Shown here: one piece after another, positions 52,806-60,414 of the stretch
How positions within the stretch are numbered: position 1 is the stretch's first letter
How the letters are laid out: every line of letters begins with the position of its first letter
Assembly (NCBI GenBank): GCA_963699345.1
Contig: CAVOTL010000005.1
Location: forward strand, 620,001-684,000
DNA: 64,000 nucleotides
Reading direction: 5' to 3'
Origin: Bog-756 sp963699345
Lineage (GTDB): Bacteria; Actinomycetota; Acidimicrobiia; Acidimicrobiales; RAAP-2
Program-made: the position numbers and the translations under genes
The notes under the pieces: model-generated
What the model was told of the DNA's origin: nothing
Database searches by the model: none
What the model saw: the letters and a program-made list of their open reading frames with translations, nothing else

Positions 52806-53754
52806 AGTTCACCTCCAACCGCTTGAAGATCCGGAAGCCGATCGTCAGGTACATCACGCATCCGCAGACGGCCGCCACCAGCGGACCCCAGGTCGGGTTG
52901 TGCCCCAGGAGCATCGTGCTCCGCAGGTTGGAGATGACGGGTCCGAGCGGGTTGAAGAACCCGTAGACCATCTGCAGATTGACGGTGAACCCGCCGATCC
53001 AGTGCCCGTGGACCAGGTGGCCCCCCGCCACGTGGTAGTGGGTGGGGATGTAGGAGAAGGGCCAGATCACCGGAGTCATGAAGATGCCGAGGGACAACAG
53101 GATGGGCACGACCTGGGCGAGGTCCCGCATCTGGATGATCAGTCCGGACAGGGCGAGCATCACGCCCGCCGCGAACGCCACCTCGATCAGCATCAGCAGC
53201 GGCACCCACACCGTGGCCAGCTTCGGGGCCCGACCGAAGATCACGAACAGGACGGCCAGCGGCACCCAGGACAGGACGGTGTTGAGGGCGGTGGTCAGCA
53301 TCGACTCGAGGGGGAAGCACTCGCGGGGGAACTGGGTCTTGGCCAGCAACGCCTTGTTGCCGAGCAGCGAGCTGCCTCCCGACCCGACCGATCCGGCGAA
53401 GAAGCTCCAGCACAGGATCCCCACGAAGGAGTAGAGGGCGTAGGGAATCCCCTGGTGGGGGAACGACTTCACCCGCGAGAAGACGATGATGAAGATGGCC
53501 AGGGTGGCCAGGGGGCTGAGCACGGCCCACAGGATGCCCAGCGTCGCCTGCTTGTACTGGGCCCGGAAGTCCCGCTCCGCCAAGGTGTAGACCACCTCGC
53601 GGTGGGCCCACAGGAGTCTGATCGACTCCCCGACGCGCACGTTGTGGTGGTAGAGGAGGTCGTCCGGCGGCTCTTCGGGGATCGTCGTCGGATCGTTGAC
53701 CCTCAGGGCGCCACCATCCGACGACGGAGCAGGAAGAGGTTCGCTCATCGACAC
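52789..53754 (-). CDS. wzm: Wzm-type polysaccharide ABC exporter permease
   Basis: About 321 residues, ABC-2 family. A 65-residue cytosolic start ends in the interface helix ERDFRAQYKQATLGILWAVL. Six membrane segments follow (ATLAIFIIVFS, LCWSFFAGSVG, VPLAVLFVIFG, AGVMLALSGLI, PILLSLGIFMTPVIWP, AAVCGCVMYLTIGF). The FFNPLGPVISNLR region before the last helix is typical. GTG at 53754 has GGGGGGCAGTC upstream; an in-frame ATG at 53808 would give 18 extra residues but lies only 2 bases after the TATAGT hexamer, so the shorter form is preferred. It pairs with Wzt. Confidence 0.85.
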   Translation of the reverse strand: MSMSEPLPAPSSDGGALRVNDPTTIPEEPPDDLLYHHNVRVGESIRLLWAHREVVYTLAERDFRAQYKQATLGILWAVLSPLATLAIFIIVFSRVKSFPHQGIPYALYSFVGILCWSFFAGSVGSGGSSLLGNKALLAKTQFPRECFPLESMLTTALNTVLSWVPLAVLFVIFGRAPKLATVWVPLLMLIEVAFAAGVMLALSGLIIQMRDLAQVVPILLSLGIFMTPVIWPFSYIPTHYHVAGGHLVHGHWIGGFTVNLQMVYGFFNPLGPVISNLRSTMLLGHNPTWGPLVAAVCGCVMYLTIGFRIFKRLEVNFADIA

Positions 53755-54129
53755 GACTGCCCCCCGGCCCGACGTGGAGGGCCCATTGCCGGACTGTTTG
53801 CTGCCCATTGACTATACCCCATGTTCGTCTCCATTCGTCAGGGGACGACGGCGGGCGGCGGCCTCGGGCGGCGGCCACGCGACCCCCTCGCCACCCATGA
53901 CCACCGGGCGCGACGCTCCCGCCACCCGGCGGGATCGCCCGGCGCGATCCGGAAGGGTCGCGGGGTCCCCGAACGCGCGACGATGGACGGGTGTTCTGAC
54001 CTTGCCCCAGAATGAGAGCATGCCGACATGCCGTCGTCCCTCCGTCCCGGACCCTCCCGACGGTGGACGGACGGCGACCGTGCCGGAATCCCGGACGGGG
54101 CGAGCAGCTCCGGAGCGAGGATGTAGTTC
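53755..54129. other. 375-base divergent region between the exporter and family X gene 3
   Basis: No convincing gene. It holds the TATAGT hexamer for the exporter on the minus strand (53811-53816) and, at its right end, GGAGCGAGGATG just before the family X ATG. The middle is GC-rich with no clear repeats. Confidence 0.5.
53811..53816 (-). promoter_or_regulatory. -10 hexamer TATAGT for wzm-wzt
   Basis: Good -10 match on the minus strand, about 57 bases before the GTG at 53754. No convincing -35. Confidence 0.5.
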
Positions 54130-55014
54130 ATGATCAACGTGGTGACGGTCCATTGGAGGTCGGCCAAGTGGATCGACCCCCAGCTCCGGTATCTCGAGCG
54201 GAACATCGAGGAGCCCTTCCGGGTGTACGCGGCGCTGGAAGGCATCGATGCGGGCGAGTGGGGGAAGTTCCACTTCGCGGCGGATCTGAAGGGCACGCAC
54301 CCCGACAAGCTCAACGCGCTGGCGGACATCGTGTACGAGGACTCGGATCCGGACGACGTCCTGGTCTTCATCGACGGGGACGCGCTGCCGGTCCGGCCGA
54401 TCGCCCAGTGGATGCGGCGGGCACTGGACGACTACCCGCTGGTGGCCGTCCGGAGGGACGAGAACCTCGGTGATCCGCAACCCCACCCGTGCTTCAGCTT
54501 CACCACGCCCGGTTTCTGGCGGTCGGTCGGGGGCGACTGGAGGAAGGGGGGCACCTGGACGAACTCGCTCGGCGACACGGTCACCGATCCCGGAGGCAAC
54601 CTCCTGCACATCCTGAACGAGCGCGGCATCGAGTGGCTCCCGTTGCTGCGGACCAACACGTTCGACGCCCACCCCGTGTGGTTCGCCGTCTACGACCACC
54701 GGATCTACCACCACGGGGCCGGGTTCCGGTCGAGGGAGTCCCGGGTGGATCTCCAGGCGGACAAGGACATCGCCACCACGGCGCCCGATCGGACGTCCCT
54801 CGGCGGTCTCATGGTCAAGGCGATCCGTCAGCCCTCCCTCGCCGCCGGTCTGCCCCTGGCCGCGCAGATGAGTGTGGCGAAGCAGATCCGGCGACACGAC
54901 CTGGCCCGGCTGAGCAGCCGGTTCGAGCAGTGGGATCCCTACGAACGCGCCCTGTTCAAGCGCCTCCGATCCGATCCCGACTTCTTCCTCGAGTTCGACG
55001 CCACCCCCCTCTGA
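54130..55014 (+). CDS. Family X protein 3 (GT-A-like, unrecognised), intact copy
   Basis: A 294-residue protein that serves as the reference for the two broken copies. MINVVTVHWRSAKWIDPQLR at the start, LEGID (36-40), HPDKLNALADIV, the acidic VLVFIDGDALPVRPIAQW (D82-G-D84), VRRDENLGDPQPHPCFSFTT, GGDWRKGGTWTNSLGDTVTD, WLPLLRTNTFDAHPVWFAVY and YHHGAGFRSRESRVD (193-207). No signal peptide and no membrane helix, so cytoplasmic. The D-G-D and the general order resemble a GT-A nucleotide-sugar transferase, but no named family is recognised. Sulfotransferase I follows on the same strand; each copy of family X has a sulfotransferase next to it. Confidence 0.85.
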   Translation: MINVVTVHWRSAKWIDPQLRYLERNIEEPFRVYAALEGIDAGEWGKFHFAADLKGTHPDKLNALADIVYEDSDPDDVLVFIDGDALPVRPIAQWMRRALDDYPLVAVRRDENLGDPQPHPCFSFTTPGFWRSVGGDWRKGGTWTNSLGDTVTDPGGNLLHILNERGIEWLPLLRTNTFDAHPVWFAVYDHRIYHHGAGFRSRESRVDLQADKDIATTAPDRTSLGGLMVKAIRQPSLAAGLPLAAQMSVAKQIRRHDLARLSSRFEQWDPYERALFKRLRSDPDFFLEFDATPL

Positions 55015-55126
55015 TGGCGGGTACGCAGCGCGCCCGGCCACGGCCTCCCACGATCCGGACGTGGAGGTCGGTCTCCCGACCGCAGCACCCCGCGGGGTCG
55101 GATCGGGTGGGACGTCCTCCGTCTGC

Positions 55127-55132
55127 TACTTT
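55127..55132 (+). promoter_or_regulatory. -10 hexamer TACTTT
   Basis: TANNNT hexamer 18 bases before the GTG at 55151. A start point near 55139 leaves a leader of about 12 bases. Confidence 0.4.
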
Positions 55133-55150
55133 CGCCAGGATGGGGCGTAG

Positions 55151-56296
55151 GTGTCAGGGGTCCACACGTACCCGGACGGAGACCCACGGCGGCATCCACC
55201 GCAGCTGGATCCGGTCGTGACCGACCCGAGGCCGGGCGGCGGAGCCCAGAACCCGCGACCCCTGGTCGTCGCCGGGATCCCCCGGTCGGGCACGACGTGG
55301 ACGATGCAGGCCCTCGAGCGCGACCCCTCGCTCTACCGCATCAAGGAGCCCGACCACGGAGCCGAGCAGTCCCCCGCGATCTGGGCGAAGCGACAGGTGG
55401 GCCGCATCCCCGTGCTGGCGCCCGGCGACCGGGACGATCCCTACCACCGGTTGTGGGAGTGGGTCTTCGACGGGGCGTCGGAGAACTTCCGCCTCCGGGT
55501 GGCCGCGCAGATGCTCCGGGTGATGTCTCCGCCGGCCTGGGGCAAGGCCAACCGCCTCCGGGCCATCCCGACCCTCGAGCGCGCCCGCTACCAGCGAGGC
55601 GGGTTCTCCCTCCCGATGACGCTGGCCGGCGCCATCGCCAGCTACCCGCCGGTCCGTCGCAATCCGGTCCTCGACGACCACCGCCTCCTCGTCAAGACGG
55701 TCCATGCCCCACTGTCCCTGGAGTGGATCGCCTCGGAGTTCGACATCGACGTGCTCATCCTGCTCCGGCATCCGGGGTCGATCCTGGCCAGCTGGATCTC
55801 CCTGGACATCGGCGAGCAGTACCTCCCGTTCGCCGAGACGCCGGCCGTCCGGCGACTCGCCGAGGAGTGGGGGGTCCGGCTACCGGGACCGGACCATCTG
55901 GAGCAGATGATCTGGCAGATCGGCATGCTGGTCGTGGCCCTCGAACGGGCCGCCGCCCGACACCCCGGGTGGGTGGTCCGCACCCACGAACAAATGTGCG
56001 TCGACCCGGTGGCCCGGTTCCAACAGCTCTACGCCGATCTCGGACTCCACTGGAACGAGCAGACGGAAGCCTTCCTGGTGGAGAACAACCGGCCGGGCAA
56101 GGGGTTCCGCACCCGGCGGCTGGCCAACGACCAGCTGGACAGTTGGAAGCACCGGCTCACGCCCGATCAGATCCGAGAACTGCAGCGCGTGATGTCGTGG
56201 CTCCCGCTCACGGCGTGGTCCGCGGGAGACTTCGCCGTCGACGATCAGGACGACCGGCGGCCCGGGCACTCGTCGGAGGTCCCCGGCGCCAGCTGA
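55151..56296 (+). CDS. Sulfotransferase I, intact
   Basis: A 381-residue protein. LVVAGIPRSGTTWTMQALER is the PAPS loop, then QSPAIWAKRQVGRIPVLAPG, LLVKTVHAPLSLEWIASEFD, VLILLRHPGSILASWISLDI (3'-phosphate site), VVRTHEQMCVDPVARFQQLY, NNRPGKGFRTRRLANDQLDS and WKHRLTPDQI. It is the intact paralogue of sulfotransferase G and shows that G's three breaks leave no domain missing. An alternative GTG at 55218 would remove 22 N-terminal residues without touching the domain. It follows family X gene 3, on the same strand. Acceptor unknown. Confidence 0.9.
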   Translation: MSGVHTYPDGDPRRHPPQLDPVVTDPRPGGGAQNPRPLVVAGIPRSGTTWTMQALERDPSLYRIKEPDHGAEQSPAIWAKRQVGRIPVLAPGDRDDPYHRLWEWVFDGASENFRLRVAAQMLRVMSPPAWGKANRLRAIPTLERARYQRGGFSLPMTLAGAIASYPPVRRNPVLDDHRLLVKTVHAPLSLEWIASEFDIDVLILLRHPGSILASWISLDIGEQYLPFAETPAVRRLAEEWGVRLPGPDHLEQMIWQIGMLVVALERAAARHPGWVVRTHEQMCVDPVARFQQLYADLGLHWNEQTEAFLVENNRPGKGFRTRRLANDQLDSWKHRLTPDQIRELQRVMSWLPLTAWSAGDFAVDDQDDRRPGHSSEVPGAS

Positions 56297-56551
56297 TCCG
56301 CCCCGGGGCCGGGTCGTCGGACGCCCCGCGGACCGGCCCGTCGCCGAACCCGCGACGGTCGCACCCCCTCACCACCGGAAGGCCACCACCGATCGGGTGG
56401 ACCACGGTCGATCGACCCCGGCCGGGTCCGCCACGGCCACCACCGGTGGGCGCTTCCGGCGACACGAACCCGTCCGCCCCGACGTCGTCGGCACCACCCG
56501 CGCCGCTCCCGCCCGGGCCGATCCGGGCCCGGTGTCGCCGAGGTGCTGACC

Positions 56552-56557
56552 TACACT
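56552..56557 (+). promoter_or_regulatory. -10 hexamer TACACT
   Basis: TANNNT hexamer 33 bases before the GTG at 56591. The flanking GAGGTG(N)CTACACTCG pattern is shared with the element at 62961. Confidence 0.45.
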
Positions 56558-56590
56558 CGGAAGTTCCACCTGGCCGAAAAGGGGGGCGCT

Positions 56591-57973
56591 GTGGACAAGC
56601 CACCGAACATCCTGCTGATCCTGCTCGACACGTTGCGGGCGGACGCCGCGTGGCAGAGCCTCGGCCGGTCGGATCGATCGCTGACCGCCCGGAGGTGCAT
56701 CGCCTCGGCCCCCTGGACGCTCCCGTCCTGCACGGCGATGCTCAACGGCACGACCTCCGCCCACCTCGGGAACTACTGGCGCAATCCGCCGTCGCGCCGC
56801 AATCCACTCCTCGACGCCCTCCCGAGCGCCTACCGGAAGGTGGGGATCGTCAACAACAGCGCGCTCAGCAAGGGATCGGGAGCCGAACTCGGGTTCGACC
56901 GTTGGACCTTCATCGGAGACCACGACGCACCCTTCGAGCGGGCGCAACGGGTCATCGCCAAGTCCGGGCGCCGACGCCCGACCTTCCTCCTCCTCCACTC
57001 GAACATCGCCCACGACCACGGCTTCATCAGCTCCGCCCCCTACCTGCGTCCCGATGCGCCGCGCGGACTCGGTGAACGGATCATCACCTGGCGCGACACC
57101 ACCCCCGAGGACCGGGAGGACGCCGTCGTGCGGTACCGGGCCTGCGTGGCGGCGATGGTGGAGCGGGTGCAGGCGGTCCTCGACGTGGTCCGCGAGCGTG
57201 ACGATTTCGTGGTCGCGGTCACCGCCGACCACGGCGAGGGGTTCGACTACGACCTGGGCCGGGTGCACCACGGTGGTCGCGTCCACCAGGACCTCCTGCA
57301 GGTTCCGCTGCTGTTCGATCTGCCGTCCACGGTCCCCGCCGGGCAACGCGGGGAGCTGGGTGACGCGCTGGCGTCGCGGACCGTCTCCACCACGGACATC
57401 CTCCCGACGCTGTTCGGCCTGGCCGGGACCCACCACCTTCCCACCCCCGACGGGACCGCCGTGACCAGGATCGGACCGCGCACCCTGGTGAGCGAAGACC
57501 GGCGGTACCTCTACCTGCGGGACCGCTTCCGGCTGAACTACCGGGGCAAGCACGGACGGATGACGCCCGAGGAGCTGCAGCGCAACGCCGACATGCTCAG
57601 CCTCTTCGACGGGGGGCCGACCCTCCGGTCGTTCACCCGGGACTCGGACAAACTCATCGTGACCTCCTTCGGCCTGGCGTCCCGATCGGATCCGGCTGCC
57701 GACCGGGCGACCCTCGTGGACCTCGGCGGCCAGCTCCAGGGGTCGCCGACCATGCACATCGTGGGCGACCGACTCTTCGCGTTCGAGCAATTCGACCTCG
57801 ACGCGGATCCACTCGAACAGCGCAACCTGCTGGCCGGGCGGGCGGACTGGCCGCGGGAACTCCTCGGTGGCCCGTGGCGGACCGAGGCCACGATGCCCGG
57901 ATCGGACCGGACGGAGTTGGACCTCACCACCATCTTCGCGGCGGGCGAGACCCTGCCGAACGTCGGGGTCTGA
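56591..57973 (+). CDS. Sulfatase-fold (alkaline phosphatase superfamily) hydrolase with Thr nucleophile
   Basis: A 460-residue protein. NILLILLDTLRADAAW gives the metal Asp (D13). The active-site segment is SAPWTLPSCTAMLNG: T43-L-P-S-C47 stands where formylglycine sulfatases have C-x-P-x-R. Thr in this place is the pattern of phosphatases, phosphoglycerol- and phosphoethanolamine-transferases, so phosphate chemistry or a non-FGly hydrolase is more likely than standard sulfate removal. VAVTADHGEGFDYD is the second metal site. No signal peptide or membrane segment is seen, unlike LtaS. GTG start after AAAAGGGGGGCGCT. It sits alone between a sulfotransferase and GT4 genes. Confidence 0.8.
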   Translation: MDKPPNILLILLDTLRADAAWQSLGRSDRSLTARRCIASAPWTLPSCTAMLNGTTSAHLGNYWRNPPSRRNPLLDALPSAYRKVGIVNNSALSKGSGAELGFDRWTFIGDHDAPFERAQRVIAKSGRRRPTFLLLHSNIAHDHGFISSAPYLRPDAPRGLGERIITWRDTTPEDREDAVVRYRACVAAMVERVQAVLDVVRERDDFVVAVTADHGEGFDYDLGRVHHGGRVHQDLLQVPLLFDLPSTVPAGQRGELGDALASRTVSTTDILPTLFGLAGTHHLPTPDGTAVTRIGPRTLVSEDRRYLYLRDRFRLNYRGKHGRMTPEELQRNADMLSLFDGGPTLRSFTRDSDKLIVTSFGLASRSDPAADRATLVDLGGQLQGSPTMHIVGDRLFAFEQFDLDADPLEQRNLLAGRADWPRELLGGPWRTEATMPGSDRTELDLTTIFAAGETLPNVGV

Positions 57974-58024
57974 TTCGGCTCGGTCCCCGGGGGCGTTCGA
58001 CGCGGGCCCCGCCGGCATCGTTGG

Positions 58025-58030
58025 TACCAT
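58025..58030 (+). promoter_or_regulatory. -10 hexamer TACCAT, leaderless-type
   Basis: TANNNT hexamer 6 bases before the GTG at 58037. No ribosome binding site is visible. Confidence 0.5.
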
Positions 58031-58036
58031 CGCCGG

Positions 58037-59227
58037 GTGCGTTCCGACCACAGCGCGGGGGCGCCCGTTCGGAGTGCGGGTGGGATCGACCGGGGTCGGA
58101 GGATCCGGGTCCTCCTCGTCATCAAGGTCCTCGGCCACGGGGGCGCCGAGCGCCTGCTCGTCGACATGGTGGCCAGGCGTGACGCCGACGCCTTCGACTA
58201 CGAGGTGGCCTACGTGCTGGCCTCCGAGGACGGCCTGGTGGCGACGATCGCCGCCGACGGCACCCCGGTCCACCCCCTGGGGGCGCAGGGGAACTGGGAC
58301 CTCCGCTGGATCGCCCGCCTGCGCGCCCTGCTGGTCGCCGGCCGCTACGACGTCGTCCACTTCCACCTCCCCTACACGGCGTCGCTGGGCCGCCTCGGGA
58401 TCGCCACGCTGCCCCGCGCGCAGCGTCCGGCCATCGTGTACACCGAGCACAGCGCCTGGGACAAGATGGCCGTCCTGGTCAAGGCGCTCAACCGGACCAC
58501 CATCGGGATGGACCAGTCCCTCATCGTGGTGTCCGAGGCCGCCCACCAGGCGTTGCCGGCCGCCCTGCGGGGTCGCGCCCGGGTCATCGTGCACGGCATC
58601 GACCTCGCCCGGTCCCGGGAGCTGACGGCCCAGCGCCCGGCCGTCCGCGCCGACGTCCGCGCCGAGCTCGGCGTGCCGGACGACGAACTGCTCGTCCTGA
58701 CCGTCGCCAACCTGCGCCCGGAGAAGGGCTACGACGTCCTCCTCGACGCCGCCCGGTCGATCGCCGACCGCGGCGTCCCCGTCCGGTTCGCCGCCGTCGG
58801 CCGCGGGCCCCTGGCCGACGAGCTCGCCGCCCGCCACCGGGCGCTCGGCCTGGGCGACCGGTTCCGGTTCCTCGGCGAGCGATCCGACGTCATCCGCCTG
58901 CTGGTGGGCTGCGACGTCTTCGTGCTCCCCTCGCGCCAGGAGGGACTGCCCGTGACCCTGATGGAGGCGACGAGCACCGGCACGGCCATCGTGGCGACGG
59001 CGGTCGGAGGGGTGCCCCAGGTGATCACCGACGGGGTCGACGGCCTGATCGTCCCGCCCGGCGATCCGGAGGCCCTGGCCGATGCGGTCGAACGGGTGGC
59101 CACCGATCCCGACCTGCGCCGCCGCCTCGGCGAAGGAGCCACGCAGCGGAGCTCCCTGTTCGACGTGGGTGCCGCCAGTGACGAGGTCGAGGGGATCTAC
59201 CGGCGCCTGGTGGGGGCCGGTCGGTGA
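58037..59227 (+). CDS. GT4 glycosyltransferase
   Basis: A 396-residue GT-B enzyme. N-terminal VLLVIKVLGHGGAERLLVDM (about 25-44) is the usual G-G-A-E-R motif. YTEHSAWDKMAVLV marks the N-domain. LVLTVANLRPEKGYDVLLDA, FVLPSRQEGLPVTLMEATST with the E-x7-E pair, and GGVPQVITDGVDGLIVPPGD form the donor-binding half. The N-terminal 20 residues are variable. It overlaps the next GT4 by four bases, so the two probably add successive sugars. Donor unknown. Confidence 0.9.
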   Translation: MRSDHSAGAPVRSAGGIDRGRRIRVLLVIKVLGHGGAERLLVDMVARRDADAFDYEVAYVLASEDGLVATIAADGTPVHPLGAQGNWDLRWIARLRALLVAGRYDVVHFHLPYTASLGRLGIATLPRAQRPAIVYTEHSAWDKMAVLVKALNRTTIGMDQSLIVVSEAAHQALPAALRGRARVIVHGIDLARSRELTAQRPAVRADVRAELGVPDDELLVLTVANLRPEKGYDVLLDAARSIADRGVPVRFAAVGRGPLADELAARHRALGLGDRFRFLGERSDVIRLLVGCDVFVLPSRQEGLPVTLMEATSTGTAIVATAVGGVPQVITDGVDGLIVPPGDPEALADAVERVATDPDLRRRLGEGATQRSSLFDVGAASDEVEGIYRRLVGAGR

Positions 59228-60414
59228 GCGACCTGACGGGACGCCGCCTGGTCCACGTCACCTCGGCGGACATCAGCCTGGCCCTCCTCCTCGGACCCCA
59301 GCTGCGGGCGTTCGCCGACGCGGGCATGGAGGTCATCGGCGTGTCCGCCCCCGGCCCCTTCGTGGAGCAGCTCACCTCGTGGGGCATCACCCACGTGCCG
59401 CTGGGCCACGCCACGCGGTCCGTCGCCGTCGGGCAGGACGTCCTGGCCCTGGTCGAACTCGAGCGGCTGTTCCGCAGGCTGCGGCCGGACATCGTCCACA
59501 CCCACAATCCCAAGCCCGGCCTCTACGGACGGATCGCGGCCAAGGCGGCCGGCGTGCCGGGCATCGTGAACACGGTGCACGGGCTGTACGCGGCGCCCGA
59601 GGACACCCTGGCCCGCAAGTCGGTCGTCTACAGCCTGGAGCGGATGGCGGCGGCGTGCTCCGACGTCGAACTCTTCCAGAATCCCGAGGACCTCGAGGTC
59701 ATGCGCCGCCTCGGTGTCCCCGCCCGGCGACTGGTGCTGCTGGGCAACGGCATCGACCTGCAGCGGTTCCACGCCGTCCGCTCCCCCGAGGCCCGTGCCC
59801 GCGCCCGGCGGGCCCTGGGGGTGGCAGACACGTCGATCGTCGTCGGCACCGTCGGCCGCCTGGTGTGGCAGAAGGGGTTCCGCGAGCTGTTCGCGGCGGC
59901 CCGTCACCTCCGGACCATCCGGGACGACGTGGTCTTCGTCGTCGTGGGTCCCGAGGACACCGCCAAGGGGGACGCCCTCGGCCCGGGGGACCTCGCCGAG
60001 GCGCGGGCGATCGGCAACGTCGTCTTCACCGGGCACCGGGACGACGTCGAGGACCTCTACGCCGGATTCGACCTGTACGCGCTCCCGTCCTACCGCGAGG
60101 GATTCCCCCGCTCGGCCATGGAGGCGGCCGCCAGCGGGGTCCCGGTGATCGCCACCGACATCCGGGGGTGCCGTCAGGTGGTCGACGACGACGTCACCGG
60201 GCTGCTCGTACCCGTCCACGACGCCGCCGCGCTGGCTCTGGCCATCGTCGCGCTGGCCGCCGACCCGGCCCGGCGATCGGACATGGGGGCCCGGGGTCGC
60301 ACGAAGGCCGAGGCCGAGTTCGACGACCGCGTGGTCATCGGGCGCACGCTCGACGCCTACCGCTCGCTCCCCGAACCACCCACCTCGTGGACCACGGCCC
60401 GGATGCGGTCCTGA
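59224..60414 (+). CDS. GT4 glycosyltransferase
   Basis: A 396-residue GT-B enzyme of a different subgroup: VHVTSADISLALLLGPQLRA, IVHTHNPKPGLYGRIAAKAA (T-H-N-P-K-P-G is a hallmark of PglA/CapM/WcaL-like GT4), NTVHGLYAAPED, VLLGNGIDLQRF, VGTVGRLVWQKGFRELF, and YALPSYREGFPRSAMEAAAS. It likely acts on undecaprenyl-diphosphate-linked glycan. Start ATGA overlap with the previous gene. Its last 58 bases overlap the end of the convergent GT4 at 60357, an unusual antisense overlap of two coding ends. Confidence 0.9.
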   Translation: MSDLTGRRLVHVTSADISLALLLGPQLRAFADAGMEVIGVSAPGPFVEQLTSWGITHVPLGHATRSVAVGQDVLALVELERLFRRLRPDIVHTHNPKPGLYGRIAAKAAGVPGIVNTVHGLYAAPEDTLARKSVVYSLERMAAACSDVELFQNPEDLEVMRRLGVPARRLVLLGNGIDLQRFHAVRSPEARARARRALGVADTSIVVGTVGRLVWQKGFRELFAAARHLRTIRDDVVFVVVGPEDTAKGDALGPGDLAEARAIGNVVFTGHRDDVEDLYAGFDLYALPSYREGFPRSAMEAAASGVPVIATDIRGCRQVVDDDVTGLLVPVHDAAALALAIVALAADPARRSDMGARGRTKAEAEFDDRVVIGRTLDAYRSLPEPPTSWTTARMRS

